Made by a program: the position numbers and the translations under genes. 64,000 nt of DNA from Limnomonas spitsbergensis (Eukaryota > Chlorophyta > Chlorophyceae > Chlamydomonadales), in contig JAYJMM010000042.1 of the NCBI GenBank assembly GCA_037349105.1, positions 1,281,501 to 1,345,500 of the forward strand, written 5' to 3'. The notes below the pieces were generated by a model. That model worked only from the letters and a program-made list of their open reading frames with translations. It had not been told where the DNA came from and did no database searches. Below are positions 22,818 through 33,090 of the stretch, in pieces (within the stretch, counting starts at the first letter, position 1; each line of letters opens with the position of its first letter).

Positions 22818-23757
22818 CTGTCCTTTGAACAGCTTGTCCCAAGGCATTTTCTGGACAGGCACCTTCGGCTTGGGTTGGTGTGATGTTTCATGTTCAGTGA
22901 CTGTGCTGCCGGTCCCACCAGGAGGGGTAGGAGGTCCAGACACTGTTGGAGGTGTGGGAGAGGCTCCAGGGGGCGGGGGCGGGGGCCCGCCAATACCACC
23001 AGCCACTGCTGGAGGTGGGGGAGGTGGCCCAGGGGGCGGGGGCGGGGGCCTGCCAATACCACCAGCCCCTTTGGGAGGAGGGAAAGGTGGCCCAGGGTGC
23101 AGAGGTGGGGGCCTGCAAGCACCACCAGGCACTTTCGGAGGTTGGGGAGGTGGCCCAGGGGGCAAGGGTGGGGGCTTGCCAGCACCACCAGGCACGTTTG
23201 GAGGTGGGGGAGGTGGTCCAGGGGGCGGGGGTGGGGGCTTGCCAATACCACCAGCCCCTTTGGGAGGAGGGGGAGGTGGCCCAGGGTGCAGAGGTGGGGG
23301 CCTGCAAGCACCACCAGGCACTTTCGGAGGTTGGGGAGGTGGCCCAGGGGGCAAAGGTGGGGGCTTGCCAGCACCACCAGGCACGTTTGGAGGTGGGGGA
23401 GGTGGTCCAGGGTGCAGGGGTGGGGGCCTGCCAGCACCACCAGGCACTTCTGGAGGTGGGGTAGGTGGTCCAGGGTGCAGGGGTGGGGGCTTGCCAGCAC
23501 CACCAGGCACTTCTGGAGGTGAGGGAGGTGGCCCAGGGTGCAGGGGTGGGGGCCTGCAAGCACCACCAGGCACTTCTGGAGGTGGGGGAGGTGGCCCAGG
23601 GTGCAGGGGTGGGGGCTTGCCAGCACCACATGTGCCGCCTGGCTCAGCTGGCGTGTGAGCAGGTGCCGCACTGGCGGGGTGGACCTCTTGGCAGCGGGCC
23701 TGCAGCTTGGCGACTTGGTCCTGGTAGTCCTGGACGATGATCTCCAGCTCCAGCAGC
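22818..23757 (-). CDS. Formin exon with FH1 proline repeats and FH2 start
   Basis: The exon has acceptor CATTCCGCAG and donor CAG|GTACGA. It starts as a coiled coil (LLELEIIVQDYQDQVAKLQ), turns into about eleven repeats of roughly 21 residues of the form PPPPPEVPGGACRPPPLHPG, and ends with KVPVQKMPWDKLFKGQ, the FH2 lasso containing the conserved Trp. FH1 polyproline binds profilin-actin and feeds actin to the FH2 ring that nucleates and caps filament barbed ends in the cytosol. The 63-bp DNA repeat keeps frame throughout. The incoming phase (2) agrees with the donor of exon 24494-25334. The opposite strand is open and Gly-rich, a mirror of the proline codons, and is not a gene. Confidence 0.88.
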
Positions 23758-23929
23758 CTGCGGAATGTGAGTGGCATCAAGGAGATGTAGATCACATTCA
23801 ATTCAATGAAATGTAAGACGGTGAGGGTTGGGGGGCATATAGATTTGCATACGGACTCCCTGCTTTCCACACAGAAAGTATAGTCATGTTCTCACTCGCG
23901 GAAATGCACGGGGAGACAGAGACATGTGG

Positions 23930-24480
23930 GAGGTGGAGTGGGGGAAACCTTAGGAAAGGACAGTCGCCCTTGGAACAAAGAAGCCCCCCCGAATCCTGTG
24001 CATCAGGCTGTGCTCCACCTCAGCGTTTTCCGCCTCAGGCTAAAGGGTCTTAGGGAGCGGCAGAGCGCAGAACCCTCCCCCACACACACCCCAGCAAAAA
24101 GCTATGCTCCGACTCCGTCTTCTCTACCGTATGGTTTAGGTAGCTCCGGAACGCCACCCGCACTCCACCTGAGCAAAGGGTTGTGCCCAATCTCAGGGTT
24201 CAGAGCTTGGGTCACAACCCTACCCTACCACGCCTGAGAGGCACATGGACGTTCATCTCAGGATTCGGGTTTTGCGCGCTCTGAACCCCAGCCCCCTCCC
24301 CCCCACCTGAGCGACAGGTTGCGCCCCACCACAGCGGGTTCAGCTTCTAGGCAATCAGAACCCCACCCCTTACCCCCCCCCCACACACACACTCAGCGGT
24401 ACGTTGTGCAAAGAACAGTCTTACGATTTGGGGCTTGGGAGCTCTGAATCCCCCCCCCCCCCACATAAGCGACTGGACCT
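23930..24480. other. Formin intron, C-rich
   Basis: The intron holds runs of C (for example near 24450-24465) and several loosely repeated pieces with GGGTT(C)AG and CTCCACCTGAGC words. No exon is supported. Confidence 0.45.
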
Positions 24481-24493
24481 GCACTGCCCTCAC

Positions 24494-25334
24494 CTGAACG
24501 ACATGTTGCGCTCCACCTCCTCTTTCTCGGCCTCCGCCCTGTTGCAGGCTGCCTGCAGATCTCCCAGCTCTGCCTCGAGGAAGGCCACTCGCTCCGCAGT
24601 GTCCGAGCCCCCACCAGAGCTGTCGCCGCTGTTAGCTCCAGCAGCGGGACTGCTTGGTGCCACTGCAGCGGCAGCAGCAGCAGCAGTAGCGGACGCAGCT
24701 GCCGTTGCTGCAGCAGGACTACTTGGTGCAACTGTAGCGGCAGCAGCAGCAGTTGTGTCTGCAGCTGCCGTTGCTGCAACAGCATCTGTCTGCGCCTGCG
24801 CCACACTGAGCGCATCCTGCAGACCTCGCACCATCTGCTGCTGGGAAAATAGCTCCTCCTGCAATCTGTGTGCCATTTGCCGCTGGGCCGCGGCATCCAT
24901 TTGAAAGCTGCGCGCCGCTTGCTTCTGTGCCGTCACTTCCTCATGCAGGTCGTGCGCCAGCTGCTGCTGGGCAATGACCTCCCGCTGCAGATCAACCATC
25001 TGGCGCTTCACCCGCTGCTTCAGGGTAGCGGTCTGCTCCCCTTGCTCCGCCGACCGTGCTCTCAGCTCCAAGACCAGGACCTCCAGATATGCAGCCCGCT
25101 GATCCCGCGCCCTCAGATCCGAAACCAGCGCCTTGAGAGTCGCAACGCGCTGCTCACGCGCTTCGGGCTCCAAGACAAGTGCCCGGTTGGCGGCCTCAGA
25201 GGACAGGTTGGCAGCATGAGACAGTGCTGTGACTGAGGGTGAGGCAAGCGCCGACGTCTCAGCCTCAGCTCGAGCGCTGGCAAGCTGAACCTCCAGGGCA
25301 TCCGCCTTGGCTTCAGCTCCATCCAGGGAGGCTG
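24494..25334 (-). CDS. Formin coiled-coil exon
   Basis: This 841-bp exon has acceptor CACTCCAG and donor CAG|GTGAGG. It encodes a long heptad-rich region (AASLDGAEAKADALEVQLA, then LRARDQRAAYLEVLVLEL and RQMVDLQREVIAQQQLAHDL), an Ala/Thr/Ser-rich spacer with two copies of VAPSSPAA, and a final coil ending AEKEEVERNMSF. The phase-2 exit completes an Arg codon with the FH1 exon, supporting one transcript. Coiled coils upstream of FH1 would add dimerisation or targeting; the partner is unknown. Confidence 0.75.
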
Positions 25335-25349
25335 CTGGAGTGGAGGAAC

Positions 25350-25790
25350 AGGGAAGGAGTGAGTGGGAGGAGGATTAAGAAGGACAGTGGAGGACGGAAG
25401 CAGGGAGGTTGCCTGAATGGGGGAGGAGGGAAGGGGTGAGTGGGAGTGGGGGGGAGGGGGCAATGGAGGGAGGTTGCTTGAGCAAGAGAGGAGGCGAGGA
25501 TCCAGTGAGAGTGCGTTTGAAGGAGAACGGTCGGGGTAGGCTACTTAAGGAGATGAGGAGGAGGAGTAGGGGGGGGGGGGGCGCTGTTGTTGTTTTTGTC
25601 GCTGCATCTGCATATCCACCCAACAGCCGTTTGGGACGAGAAAGGCTGCTTGAGCGGAGGGTGGCAGGGAGGGGGGTGAGTGCAATTTATCTGCATCCAT
25701 TGAAGCTGTGTGAGTGGAAGTGTTGAGGTAAGAGAATACACCCCTCCAAAAGAGCCCAAGGGGGTGACTGTTTGTTGAATTACGGGGCAC
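25350..25790. other. Intron with purine-rich GGAGG repeats
   Basis: The intron contains G/A-rich, GGAGGAGG-like sequence with a run of about 12 G near 25570-25582. Irregular repeats of GGGAGGTTGC(T/C)TGA are visible. No exon. Confidence 0.5.
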
Positions 25791-25819
25791 AAGCCATCTA
25801 CAACGGACTGCTTGCGCAA

Positions 25820-25928
25820 TACTGTCTGCATGCTGTACACCTCCCCACCTCTCTGCATGTTGTACACCTCCCCACCTCTCCGCCTGTTGTACACCTCCCC
25901 ACCTCTCTGCATGTTGTACAGCTCAACC
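25820..25928 (-). repeat. 27-bp repeat carrying exon end and donor
   Basis: There are about 3.3 units; one has AGGCGG in place of ATGCAG. Each unit contains AGAGGTGGGGAGGTG, that is an exon end plus a GT donor. Confidence 0.8.
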
Positions 25929-26017
25929 GCCTTGTCCAGCTGCTTTCGGAGGCGAGTGGTCTGGCCCTGAGCCATCTCCAGATCACCGCTCAGCCGCTGC
26001 CTGGTGTCGCCCGCAAC
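25903..26017 (-). CDS. Formin coiled-coil exon with tandem donors
   Basis: The acceptor is TGCTGTCAG. The exon encodes VAGDTRQRLSGDLEMAQGQ, a basic helix and VELYNMQR, exiting in phase 1 at AGAG|GTGGGG, which fits the phase of the next exon (GCA GCC TCC). From 25903 down to about 25820 a 27-bp unit carrying the same donor is repeated about 3.3 times (YNMQRGGEV), so donors one and two repeats further on would each add nine in-frame residues. Which donor is used cannot be read from the DNA. Confidence 0.6.
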
Positions 26018-26626
26018 CTGACAGCAGGACAAAGGCCGGGACGGTTGGGAAGGGGTCTCAGGGTACTTCGAAATGAAGGCTTTGTGCATGGTGACGGAGG
26101 CCGGGACGGGTGGGACGGGTGGGCAGGGTGGGAGGGGGTCTCAGGGCACTAAGGCATGAAGGCTTCATGCAAAGTGGGACAAAGGCCTAGGATGCAGGTT
26201 GGAATAAAGGCCAGGGGGGAGCAAGGTGTGTTGGGCCATATGAGACTTGGGCCGGGTAGCAGGAGGTGCAATTCAGATGTTCAGGACACAAGATCATGAT
26301 TTAATCACTCATGCAGCACCAGGCAACCTCTTGAAGGCCATACGAAAAAATGTGCAAATTCTTGTTTGCAACATCTTGAAGAGTCGAAGGCTTCATGCAG
26401 CACATAATTGCTGAGGGATTTGCGTCCTTTGATCTGAACGTCTGTTTGCGCTTACTGGTGAGTCAGCAGGGTCAAGCTTGCGGTGTTTGAAACCGAGGCC
26501 AAGGCGTTCACTCCAGAATAACACACACACCCTTCAGCTGTCAGCAGGCATGCACAGGGCTTCAAGGGTACGGTCACCTAAATCTCGTCATAGGTTCTCC
26601 TTAATTATTAGTGTTAACTTCGGTTT

Positions 26627-26930
26627 AAGCACCTTGATCTGCTCCTCAGCCGCTGCCAGCTGGATGTGCAGCCCTCACAGGTCAGCAGTGGCAGCTGCTT
26701 AAGTGTTTAGGGCTCAGGATTAAGGGTGAAACACCTTGATCTGCTCCTCAGCCGCCGCCAGCTGGGTGCGCAGACCTCACTGGAGCGCATTGGCAGCTGC
26801 TTAAGTGTTTAGGGTTCAGGATTTAGGGTAAAGCACCTTAATAAGATCCTCAGCTGCCGCCAGCTGGGTGCGCAGACCCCACTGGCGAGCAGTGGCAGCT
26901 GCTTAAGTGTTTAGGGTTCAGGAGTGTGAA
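26627..26930 (-). repeat. About 100-bp tandem repeat of exon end plus intron
   Basis: Three units downstream of the exon at 26935-27093 repeat its last ~60 bases, its donor (AAG or CAAG|GTG) and ~40 bases of intron with CCTAAACACTTAAGCAG. Each repeats the codons for LRTQLAAAEDLIK or close variants. As cassettes (62 or 65 bp) they are not multiples of three, so inclusion would shift the frame. Confidence 0.75.
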
Positions 26931-26934
26931 GCAC

Positions 26935-27093
26935 CTTGATCAGATCCTCAGCCGCCGCCAGCTGGGTGCGCAGCTTCTGCTGGCGAGCAGCGGCGGCTGC
27001 TTCTCGCTCGGTGGTCTGGAACTGCATGTCAGTCAGCGCTTCGTTGGTGATGGCGATCAGCCTCTGCAGCTCCTTGATCTCAGGCAGTCGGCC
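26935..27093 (-). CDS. Formin coiled-coil exon
   Basis: This 53-codon exon is phase 0 at both ends, with acceptor TGCCACCAG and donor AAG|GTGCTT. It encodes GRLPEIKELQRLIAITNEA, a Glu/Ala-rich helix and LRTQLAAAEDLIK. Its 3' end is the source of the 100-bp repeats that follow in the intron. Confidence 0.7.
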
Positions 27094-27199
27094 CTGGTGG
27101 CAGCAGTAAAAGGGAGGCCTAGGGCTACCAGTATGGGCAGATCATTGCGAGCATGGCTAAAGGGTGTCAGGCTACGGATTTAGTGTTAGGGTGTTGATA

Positions 27200-27690
27200 T
27201 AGGGTTGTGGTCAGGATTTAGGGTCAAGTGGTACCAGACCCTAGTACGCCCTTTTGCTGACCCCCCCTCAGTGGTGATGCGGGTCTCTTGTGCCACCGAC
27301 AGCGTGGCCCTGGTGGCCACTAGTCCTGGGCAGCCTCCACTTTGAGTACACTCTACCCCCCAACCCCACCCCCTAGCAGGGCAGGGCTTGCCCCAGCTCG
27401 CATCTCTGCGACAATGCGGGCGTCTAGTGCCGCATGGAGCGTGGCCCTGGTGGTAATTCATTCCATGCTGGTCCTTGGCAGCCTCTACCCTGAGCATGCT
27501 GCATCACGTCCCTCTGTCACATGGCGGGGCCTGCCCCAGATCTTATATCAAGGGGATGTGGGCGTCTTGTGCCGCTGATAGCGTGACCGTGGCCGCTGCT
27601 TGACCCTGTTGCTCCTGGGTAGCCTCTACTTTGAGCACACTGCATCACGCTCCCCCCCTGACATACGGCAGGACTTGCCCTGGCTTCTCA
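27200..27690. repeat. Segment shared with 8440-8800 and 11830-12190
   Basis: It matches these in direct orientation, including CCCCAGATCTTATATCAAGG and GGTAATTCATTCCATGCTGG. It contains three degraded GTGATGCGGGCGTCTTGTGCCG pieces, each a relic of the coiled-coil exon end (minus strand) including the ITAE codons. Confidence 0.65.
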
Positions 27691-27691
27691 C

Positions 27692-27880
27692 CTCCGCGGT
27701 GATGCGGGCATCTTGCGCCGCCAAGAGCTCGGCCCTGACCGCCGTCAGTTGCTGCTGGTCCTGCGCTGCAGCTGCCTTAAGCGCTGCACCCTCCATCGTT
27801 GCCGCCTCCAGCTGAGCGCTAGCCTTGGTGCTACAACTCACCAGCTGAGTATTTGCCTCCTGGAGCGCCTCGAGGTCCGC
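27692..27880 (-). CDS. Formin 63-residue coiled-coil exon (module 2)
   Basis: This is exactly 189 bp, phase 0 in and out, with acceptor CTTTCCACAG and donor GAG|GTGAGA. It encodes nine heptads from ADLEALQEANTQLVSC to AAQDARITAE. The symmetric phase means the exon can be gained or lost without a frameshift. Two adjacent intact copies (this one and 28853-29041) precede the FH1/FH2 exons. Confidence 0.72.
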
Positions 27881-28029
27881 CTGTGGAAAGGTGAGCGTCA
27901 GGGGGGCAGAACAGGTGATTGCTGGAATCTCACTGAGGGGTTCCTCGGTGTGGCGGTGTGTGTGCTCTTGGAGCGCCTGGAGGTCAACCTGTGGAGATAT
28001 AGAAACGTCATAATGGCATCGCATATGAA

Positions 28030-28620
28030 TGCAGAGACCAGCAGCTGGTGCCCGGCCAGCTGGGTGTGTGTCAGTGTGCGCCTCTTGTCGCGCCTAGAGG
28101 TCCGCCTGTGGAAGCAGGAATGTCGGGGGGGCAGAACAGGAGATTGCTGGAACCTCTGAGTGGTGACTCAGTGTGGTGGTGCGTGCGTCTGTCGGGTGAA
28201 ATGTGGTCCGCCTGTGAGAACAGGAGCTTCAGGAGGGCAGAACAGGAGATCGCTGGAACCTCTATGAGGGGTCACTCGGTGTGGCGCTGCGTGTGTCTGT
28301 CGGGGTGAAAGGTGGTTCGCCTGTGAGAGGGAACGTCAGAGGTGCAGAACAGGAGATTGCTGGAACCTCTGAGGGGTCATTCGGTGTGGCGGTGCGTGTG
28401 TCTGTCGGGGTGTAAGGAGGTCCGCCTGTGAGAGCATGAGCTTCAGGAGGGCATCGCATGTGACTGCTGGGGCCGGCCACTAGCATCGGGCAAGCTGGGT
28501 GTGTGTCAGTGTGCATATGTTGGAGCAAAAGGAGGTCTGCCTGAGAAAAAGGGATAGGTCAGGGGGGTATTGCAGGTGGCCGCTTGGACCTCTGAGTGTT
28601 CATTCCACGTAGCGGCCGAC
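28030..28620 (-). repeat. Exon-head fragment array in the formin intron
   Basis: About five units of roughly 100-110 bp carry GTCCGCCTGTG (minus-strand acceptor plus exon head) and GGGGTCA(C/T)TCGGTGTGGCG. They are degraded starts of the coiled-coil module. Confidence 0.65.
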
Positions 28621-28852
28621 CAGCTGAGTGTGTGCTAGTGTGTGTCTGTTGGCGAGAAAGGAGGCTTGCCTGCAGAAAGGTCCGGAAGGTTAGGCAGTGA
28701 CTGTAGAACCATCGTTGGTTATTCAGTCACAGCAGGAAGATCCCGGGTCATCTAGTGCCTGCTCAATCCTGTTGCTCCTGTGCAGCCTCTAATGTGAGCA
28801 CACTGCATCTCACCCCTCCCTGTCATACAGCAGGGCTTGCCCCGGCTCTCAC

Positions 28853-29041
28853 CTCTGCGGTGATGTTGACGTCTTGTGCCGCCGAGAGCAAGGTCCTGGC
28901 CACCAAAAGTTGCTGCTGGTCCTGCGCTGCAGCTGCCTTGACTGCTGCAGCCTCCGTTGACGCCGCCTCCAGCTGAGCGCTAGCCTCGGTGAGACGACTC
29001 ACCAGCTGACTGTTTGCCTCTTGGAGGGCCAAGAGGTCCGC
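28853..29041 (-). CDS. Formin 63-residue coiled-coil exon (module 1)
   Basis: This is a 189-bp, phase-0 symmetric exon with acceptor GTTTCCACAG and donor GAG|GTGAGA. It encodes ADLLALQEANSQLVSRLTE to SAAQDVNITAE, about three quarters identical to module 2. A partial third head, VDLQALQEAQAPPH, lies upstream near 29205-29165. Confidence 0.7.
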
Positions 29042-29589
29042 CTGTGGAAACGTGAGCGTCAGGGGGGCAGAACAGGTGATTGCTGGAATCTCACTGAGGG
29101 GTCCCTCGGTGTGGCGGGACCTGCTGGGACCTCCTTTCACTCCAACAGGGATCACTCGGTGTGGCGGTGCCTGCGCCTCTTGGAGCGCCTGGAGGTCAAC
29201 CTGCAGAGAAACAGAAATGTCAGGGGGAGCGGGAACGGTAAGGGGGCATCGCATTACTGCAGAGACTGGAAGCTGGCGTCCACCCAGCTGGGTGTGTGCC
29301 AGTTTGTGTCTGTTGGAGGGAAAGGTGGTCAGCCTGTGGAGGCGGGAATGTCAGGGGGGCAGAACAGGAGATTGCTAAAATCTCTGAGGGGTCACTGGGT
29401 GTGGCGGTGCGTGCGTCTGTTGGGGTGAAAGGAGGTCCGCCTGTGAGATGGAACGTCAGGGGGGCATCAGGGAAGTCACTCAGTCATTTATGCAGCGTCA
29501 GTGTGTCCACCGAAGAGCTTTTCGACGCACCTTCTGCCGAAGAGAAGACATGGATCTAGGTGGTGCCCCCCGTGGAGGTGTGCTCAGCA

Positions 29590-29990
29590 AGGCTTGCACG
29601 TGCAGCTGATCACAGGCTGCCACTGAACCCTATTCGGCCCAGAAGAAGATCTAGATCTATAAGTAGGCGGTGCCCTTCGAGAGACATGTGCAGCATGCCT
29701 CATCGCACCAGCAGCTGGTTGCGGGACGCCACCGCACCATACTCTGCCCAGGAGATATTGTACATCTAAGTGGTGCCCATGGCATGCGTGCATGGCTGGA
29801 ACATGCAGCTGATCGCAGGCCATCATTGCGCCCCAGTCTGCCCAGGCTAAGAACTAGATCTAGGCGGTGCCAATATAGGGGCCTGTCTGCATGGCTCGTC
29901 GCAGGACGTCAGTGCACCCTATTCAGCCCAGGAGAAGATCTAGATCTAGGTGGTACTCCTGGAGACACATGTGCAGCATGGCTCGTCGCA
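29590..29990 (-). repeat. About 110-bp repeats derived from the 125-bp exon end
   Basis: Repeats of GAAGATCTAGATCTA(G/T), CATGGCTCGTCGCA and AGGACGTCA occur three to four times, corresponding to the end of exon 29992-30116, its donor and following intron. This is another exon-end-plus-intron array. Confidence 0.6.
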
Positions 29991-29991
29991 C

Positions 29992-30116
29992 CTGCAGCTG
30001 GTCGCGGGACGTCACTGCGTCCTGGTGGCTTGCCTCAGGGAGTATCAGGGAGGCGGACGCCTGGGCCTGGTCGTCCTGGAGCATGGCATCCTGCTCCGTA
30101 ACCATAACCAGCCGAC
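29992..30116 (-). CDS. Candidate upstream formin exon
   Basis: The exon has acceptor CCTCCAG and donor CTGCAG|GTGCGA. Phase 2 in, phase 0 out, which fits module 1 at 29041. It encodes RLVMVTEQDAMLQDDQAQ and PEASHQDAVTSRDQLQ, helix-prone and Gln/Asp-rich. It could hold the start codon (Met at the fourth position) or be internal; the true 5' end of the gene was not located. Confidence 0.5.
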
Positions 30117-30359
30117 CTGGAGGGGCAGCAGCCCAGGGGAAAGGGATGGAACAATCAACGTGCTGCGATGGATTTATGGTTTGTGAGGTTGCTGCGGTCC
30201 AATTGCCTCAAACCCCAAGAGCCTTAGTGGCATCCTGAAAAAGTGGTGAGATGCTCCACCCTTTTCACTCCAAAAGGTTTCACGAATAAACATGGGGCAT
30301 GGCCGTGTTTGTTTTAGGGTGCTTCAGCTACACTTCAGCTACAGCCCGGGCTTATTCTG

Positions 30360-31645
30360 AAACTCATGCAAATTGGATATAAGCAGTGCAAGATCAAACG
30401 TGTTCCCGTCTTATTCGGGACGTCTGACACATTCTATCTCGAGCACACCTTTCAGAGCATGCAGTAATTGGGCGTGTCCACCTACCATGCGGAAAAGGTG
30501 TGCACAGAAAATGCAAGCCCCCAGGGCCCTCAGTATCAGGCGCGGATGTGGCTTCGGCCCAGGCTGTGCTGTGATATATCCACACTGGTCGGGCCCACAG
30601 CTGGGCCCATTGGTACTTGCCAAGCATGCTTTCGTCTGCGTGAACAAGCAAAAAGGAAGGATGAGATGATTGCCAGGCGGAACAGCCAGCAGGCAGGGTC
30701 AGCATGGACTGATATTGGACATTGACGTCAACTAATTGTTGATGAAAGGGATCCGGGAACTAATATGGGAGGCTCGCGCTCGCACCGATACAGTGCATGT
30801 TTGACCTGAACTGGGAACGAAATTCTGCGCAGAAATATCTGGAGATGCTGTTAGTTGCACAGTTTCTTGCCAAGATTAACGAGTATGAGACAGTGTGAGA
30901 CCATGCGGCATCCTAATGTCGCCAAAGGGTCAGCCTGGGGCCCGAGAAGCAGTACTTTATTTTATCAATTTTATTTTTTCACCTTCCTTTATTTACCTCC
31001 ATTTTTTCATTTCACCTTGTTTTATTCTTTTTTTTCACTTTCCTTGTACGTGCCCTATTTAGCCCTATTTCCGCTTTTCCTGAGCCACCAGCCGCAGGCC
31101 AGCATGTCAGATTCTGGTCCCAAAAGGCCCATTAGCTAGACAGTGTCACACAGACATGCGCATTCGCTGAGATGCCCAGGCTATGGCATGCAGGGCATGG
31201 TTCAGCAAGACCTGCATTCAGGCATGGCAGGGCCACTGGATGGCATGCAGGAGGCCAGTCAGTGTTTGATTCCAATGAGCCTGTTGTGTGGAAGCTGTCA
31301 AAGGGGGCCTGTCTGGTGCACACGGAAATAATAAAGTGATGTACGGCAGCGTGTAGCGTAGGGTCTTTGCAGGTGCAAAACGATGGGATCAGCCGAGGAT
31401 CGCGTGCGTCCAGCGGTATGACGGAGCGCTCATGGTCGGTGTGACCAGCAGGGTTTGACGAACAGACCAGGGTTTTAGGCCCATCATCCACTCATGACTT
31501 TCAAATCACTAACATGAGCCGATCGATGCACAGATGCAAACACGCCTTTCAATCATCAACTCGATTCACATGTGCTTTTGAATTTCATGAATTACTGCGA
31601 CATGCATGAAATACAAAGTTTGAAGTCGCATTGACCCTTGTTATT
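30360..31645. repeat. Inverted partner of 5050-6300
   Basis: Reverse-complement similarity covers the region, including the T-rich patch at 30950-31060 and the block around CATGCAGTAATTGGGCGTGT. Similarity flips to direct orientation at about 31650. Confidence 0.7.
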
Positions 31646-31654
31646 GGCCACTGC

Positions 31655-31795
31655 TCGAGCAGTCATTTCAATAAGCAATGTTCTTACCAGATGCTGCAGC
31701 AGAGCTTGTCTCTGACAGATTTATTAGCAGCTTGGTCTGTTCTGACCCGAAGCCAGGAGCAGCTGCCGGATATCTCCTGCTGGATGGGAACAGAC
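31655..31795 (+). repeat. Direct partner of 4895-5045
   Basis: See 4895-5045. Together the two blocks mark an inversion or template-switch junction at 31645-31655 and at 5045-5050. Confidence 0.65.
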
Positions 31796-31799
31796 GAAC

Positions 31800-32790
31800 A
31801 ATGCGAGGGGCACAGATTAGTCATGCGAATTGTGAGCTATCTATACAGTGCAATGCATATTGATCGCAGTGTTCATTTTCTGTCCTGTAGATATCACACG
31901 TCACGGGATCGCCTGTGTGCGTTTTGATGCTTGCGATGCGACTGCTGAGTGACAGAAAGTACAGGAAGATCACAGCCACTCAGACGCCCGCTATCGCGTA
32001 TGGTGTCTATCCAGGTATCGTTTAGTTAGCGAGCTAGCATGCGAATGGGAAGCATCGGATACGATATTCCGTGTCTCCGACATGACAAACATATGACGCG
32101 CAGTCGTCGCCTGTGCATGTCACCCCCTGCAGTGGAGAATATTTCACCGAACGTGTTTGACCCGAAGGCAAGCAAGTGCTTGCAAATCTGGTTTGTCACG
32201 CAGTTTGCTGAGATTAAAAGGAAAGCTGCAAACGGGCGCATGCACTGCCGCGAGACACCCTCTGAGAAATGCTGAGTCGCACCTGTCTCTTTTGCCGGAT
32301 TCGATGTATATCACGCTTGATACAGCTTATTAGAGGTGTGGCAGCCTGGCTACCTTGCTTGTTCGCCCGGGTGGTGATGTCCAGTCTCAAGCTGTTGACG
32401 CGTCGTCGGTTGATGGACGGGTGCCTGACCTTGCCTCGGGGGCTAGCTCAAGTAGCTTGCCTGATCTGAATTGGATAAATAATCTTAGTTAAGAAGTCTT
32501 TATCACTGTGCAAGTGAAGACTCCTATGTGGAGCAAGTCAATGCATATAAAGCGACCGTGTGGCCTTAGATAAGGTGGAGGGCGGTTTCTGGTAAGTTCA
32601 TACCCTTCATCCATCCCTTCATACTCCGTCCCGTATGAGCTACTTCGATAGTCTTCATACATGCTGAGTACATCCATGGCAATAGTACTTGGAGTTACTT
32701 AGTTGATCCTGTGGACAATCAAACAGTCATCCGATGGGGGATTAGTGCACCTTAAGTGCGGGTTTAGAGCTCAGTCATGACGGGGGATTT
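31800..32790. other. No firm gene; possible first exon on the minus strand
   Basis: A minus-strand frame at 32677 starts MDVLSMYEDYRSSSYGTEYE and has a GTATGA donor-like site soon after, but there is no partner exon. Nothing else is supported. Confidence 0.25.
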
Positions 32791-32795
32791 GAAAA

Positions 32796-32819
32796 TATGC
32801 TACCGGTACCGGTAGCATA
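32796..32819. repeat. 24-bp perfect palindrome
   Basis: TATGCTACCGGT followed by its exact reverse complement ACCGGTAGCATA, with no spacer. ACCGGTA/GGTACC words recur across the window (for example 9474, 17810, 39505, 52345). Confidence 0.9.
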
Positions 32820-32929
32820 ATCCGGTACATGTAATGACCCAACAGAACACCTCAGGCCAAATAGCACTTTGGGACGTTCCGCGAGCTTTTGTTACTTTGT
32901 CTGCGCACCACTCAATAGGGGACCTGGTT

Positions 32930-33090
32930 GGAGCCAGCATGTGGATTCTGTTTTTTCTCGACCGTGCCAACAACTTATGTCGTCACATTTCCTCAACTTG
33001 GTTCGCCAGGAGCTAGATCCAGATGCCCATGCTTGTCATTGGAGATATTGCCTTGAGATATTTGCCATTGTGCTAGCATAATCAATTGAG
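32930..33090 (+). repeat. Fragment of BTB-linked sequence
   Basis: It matches 47485-47640; both keep a frame reading QELDPDAH(A/V)CHWRY. At 47.5 kb this lies downstream of BTB copy B, suggesting a further exon or shared flank of that family. A weaker match of 32800-32920 lies at 60170-60300. Confidence 0.55.

Noticed and set aside
22786..23658. Long Gly-rich frame on the plus strand
   Set aside because: It is the complement of the FH1 proline repeats; GGN codons mirror CCN codons. Splice sites and FH2 continuity are on the minus strand.
22805..23671. Two further long minus-strand frames across the FH1 repeat
   Set aside because: A 63-bp in-frame repeat keeps all three frames open; only one joins LLELEIIVQDYQ to the FH2 start.
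24404..24904. Ala-rich frame on the plus strand
   Set aside because: Complement of GCN/CAG-rich coiled-coil codons in the formin exon 24494-25334.
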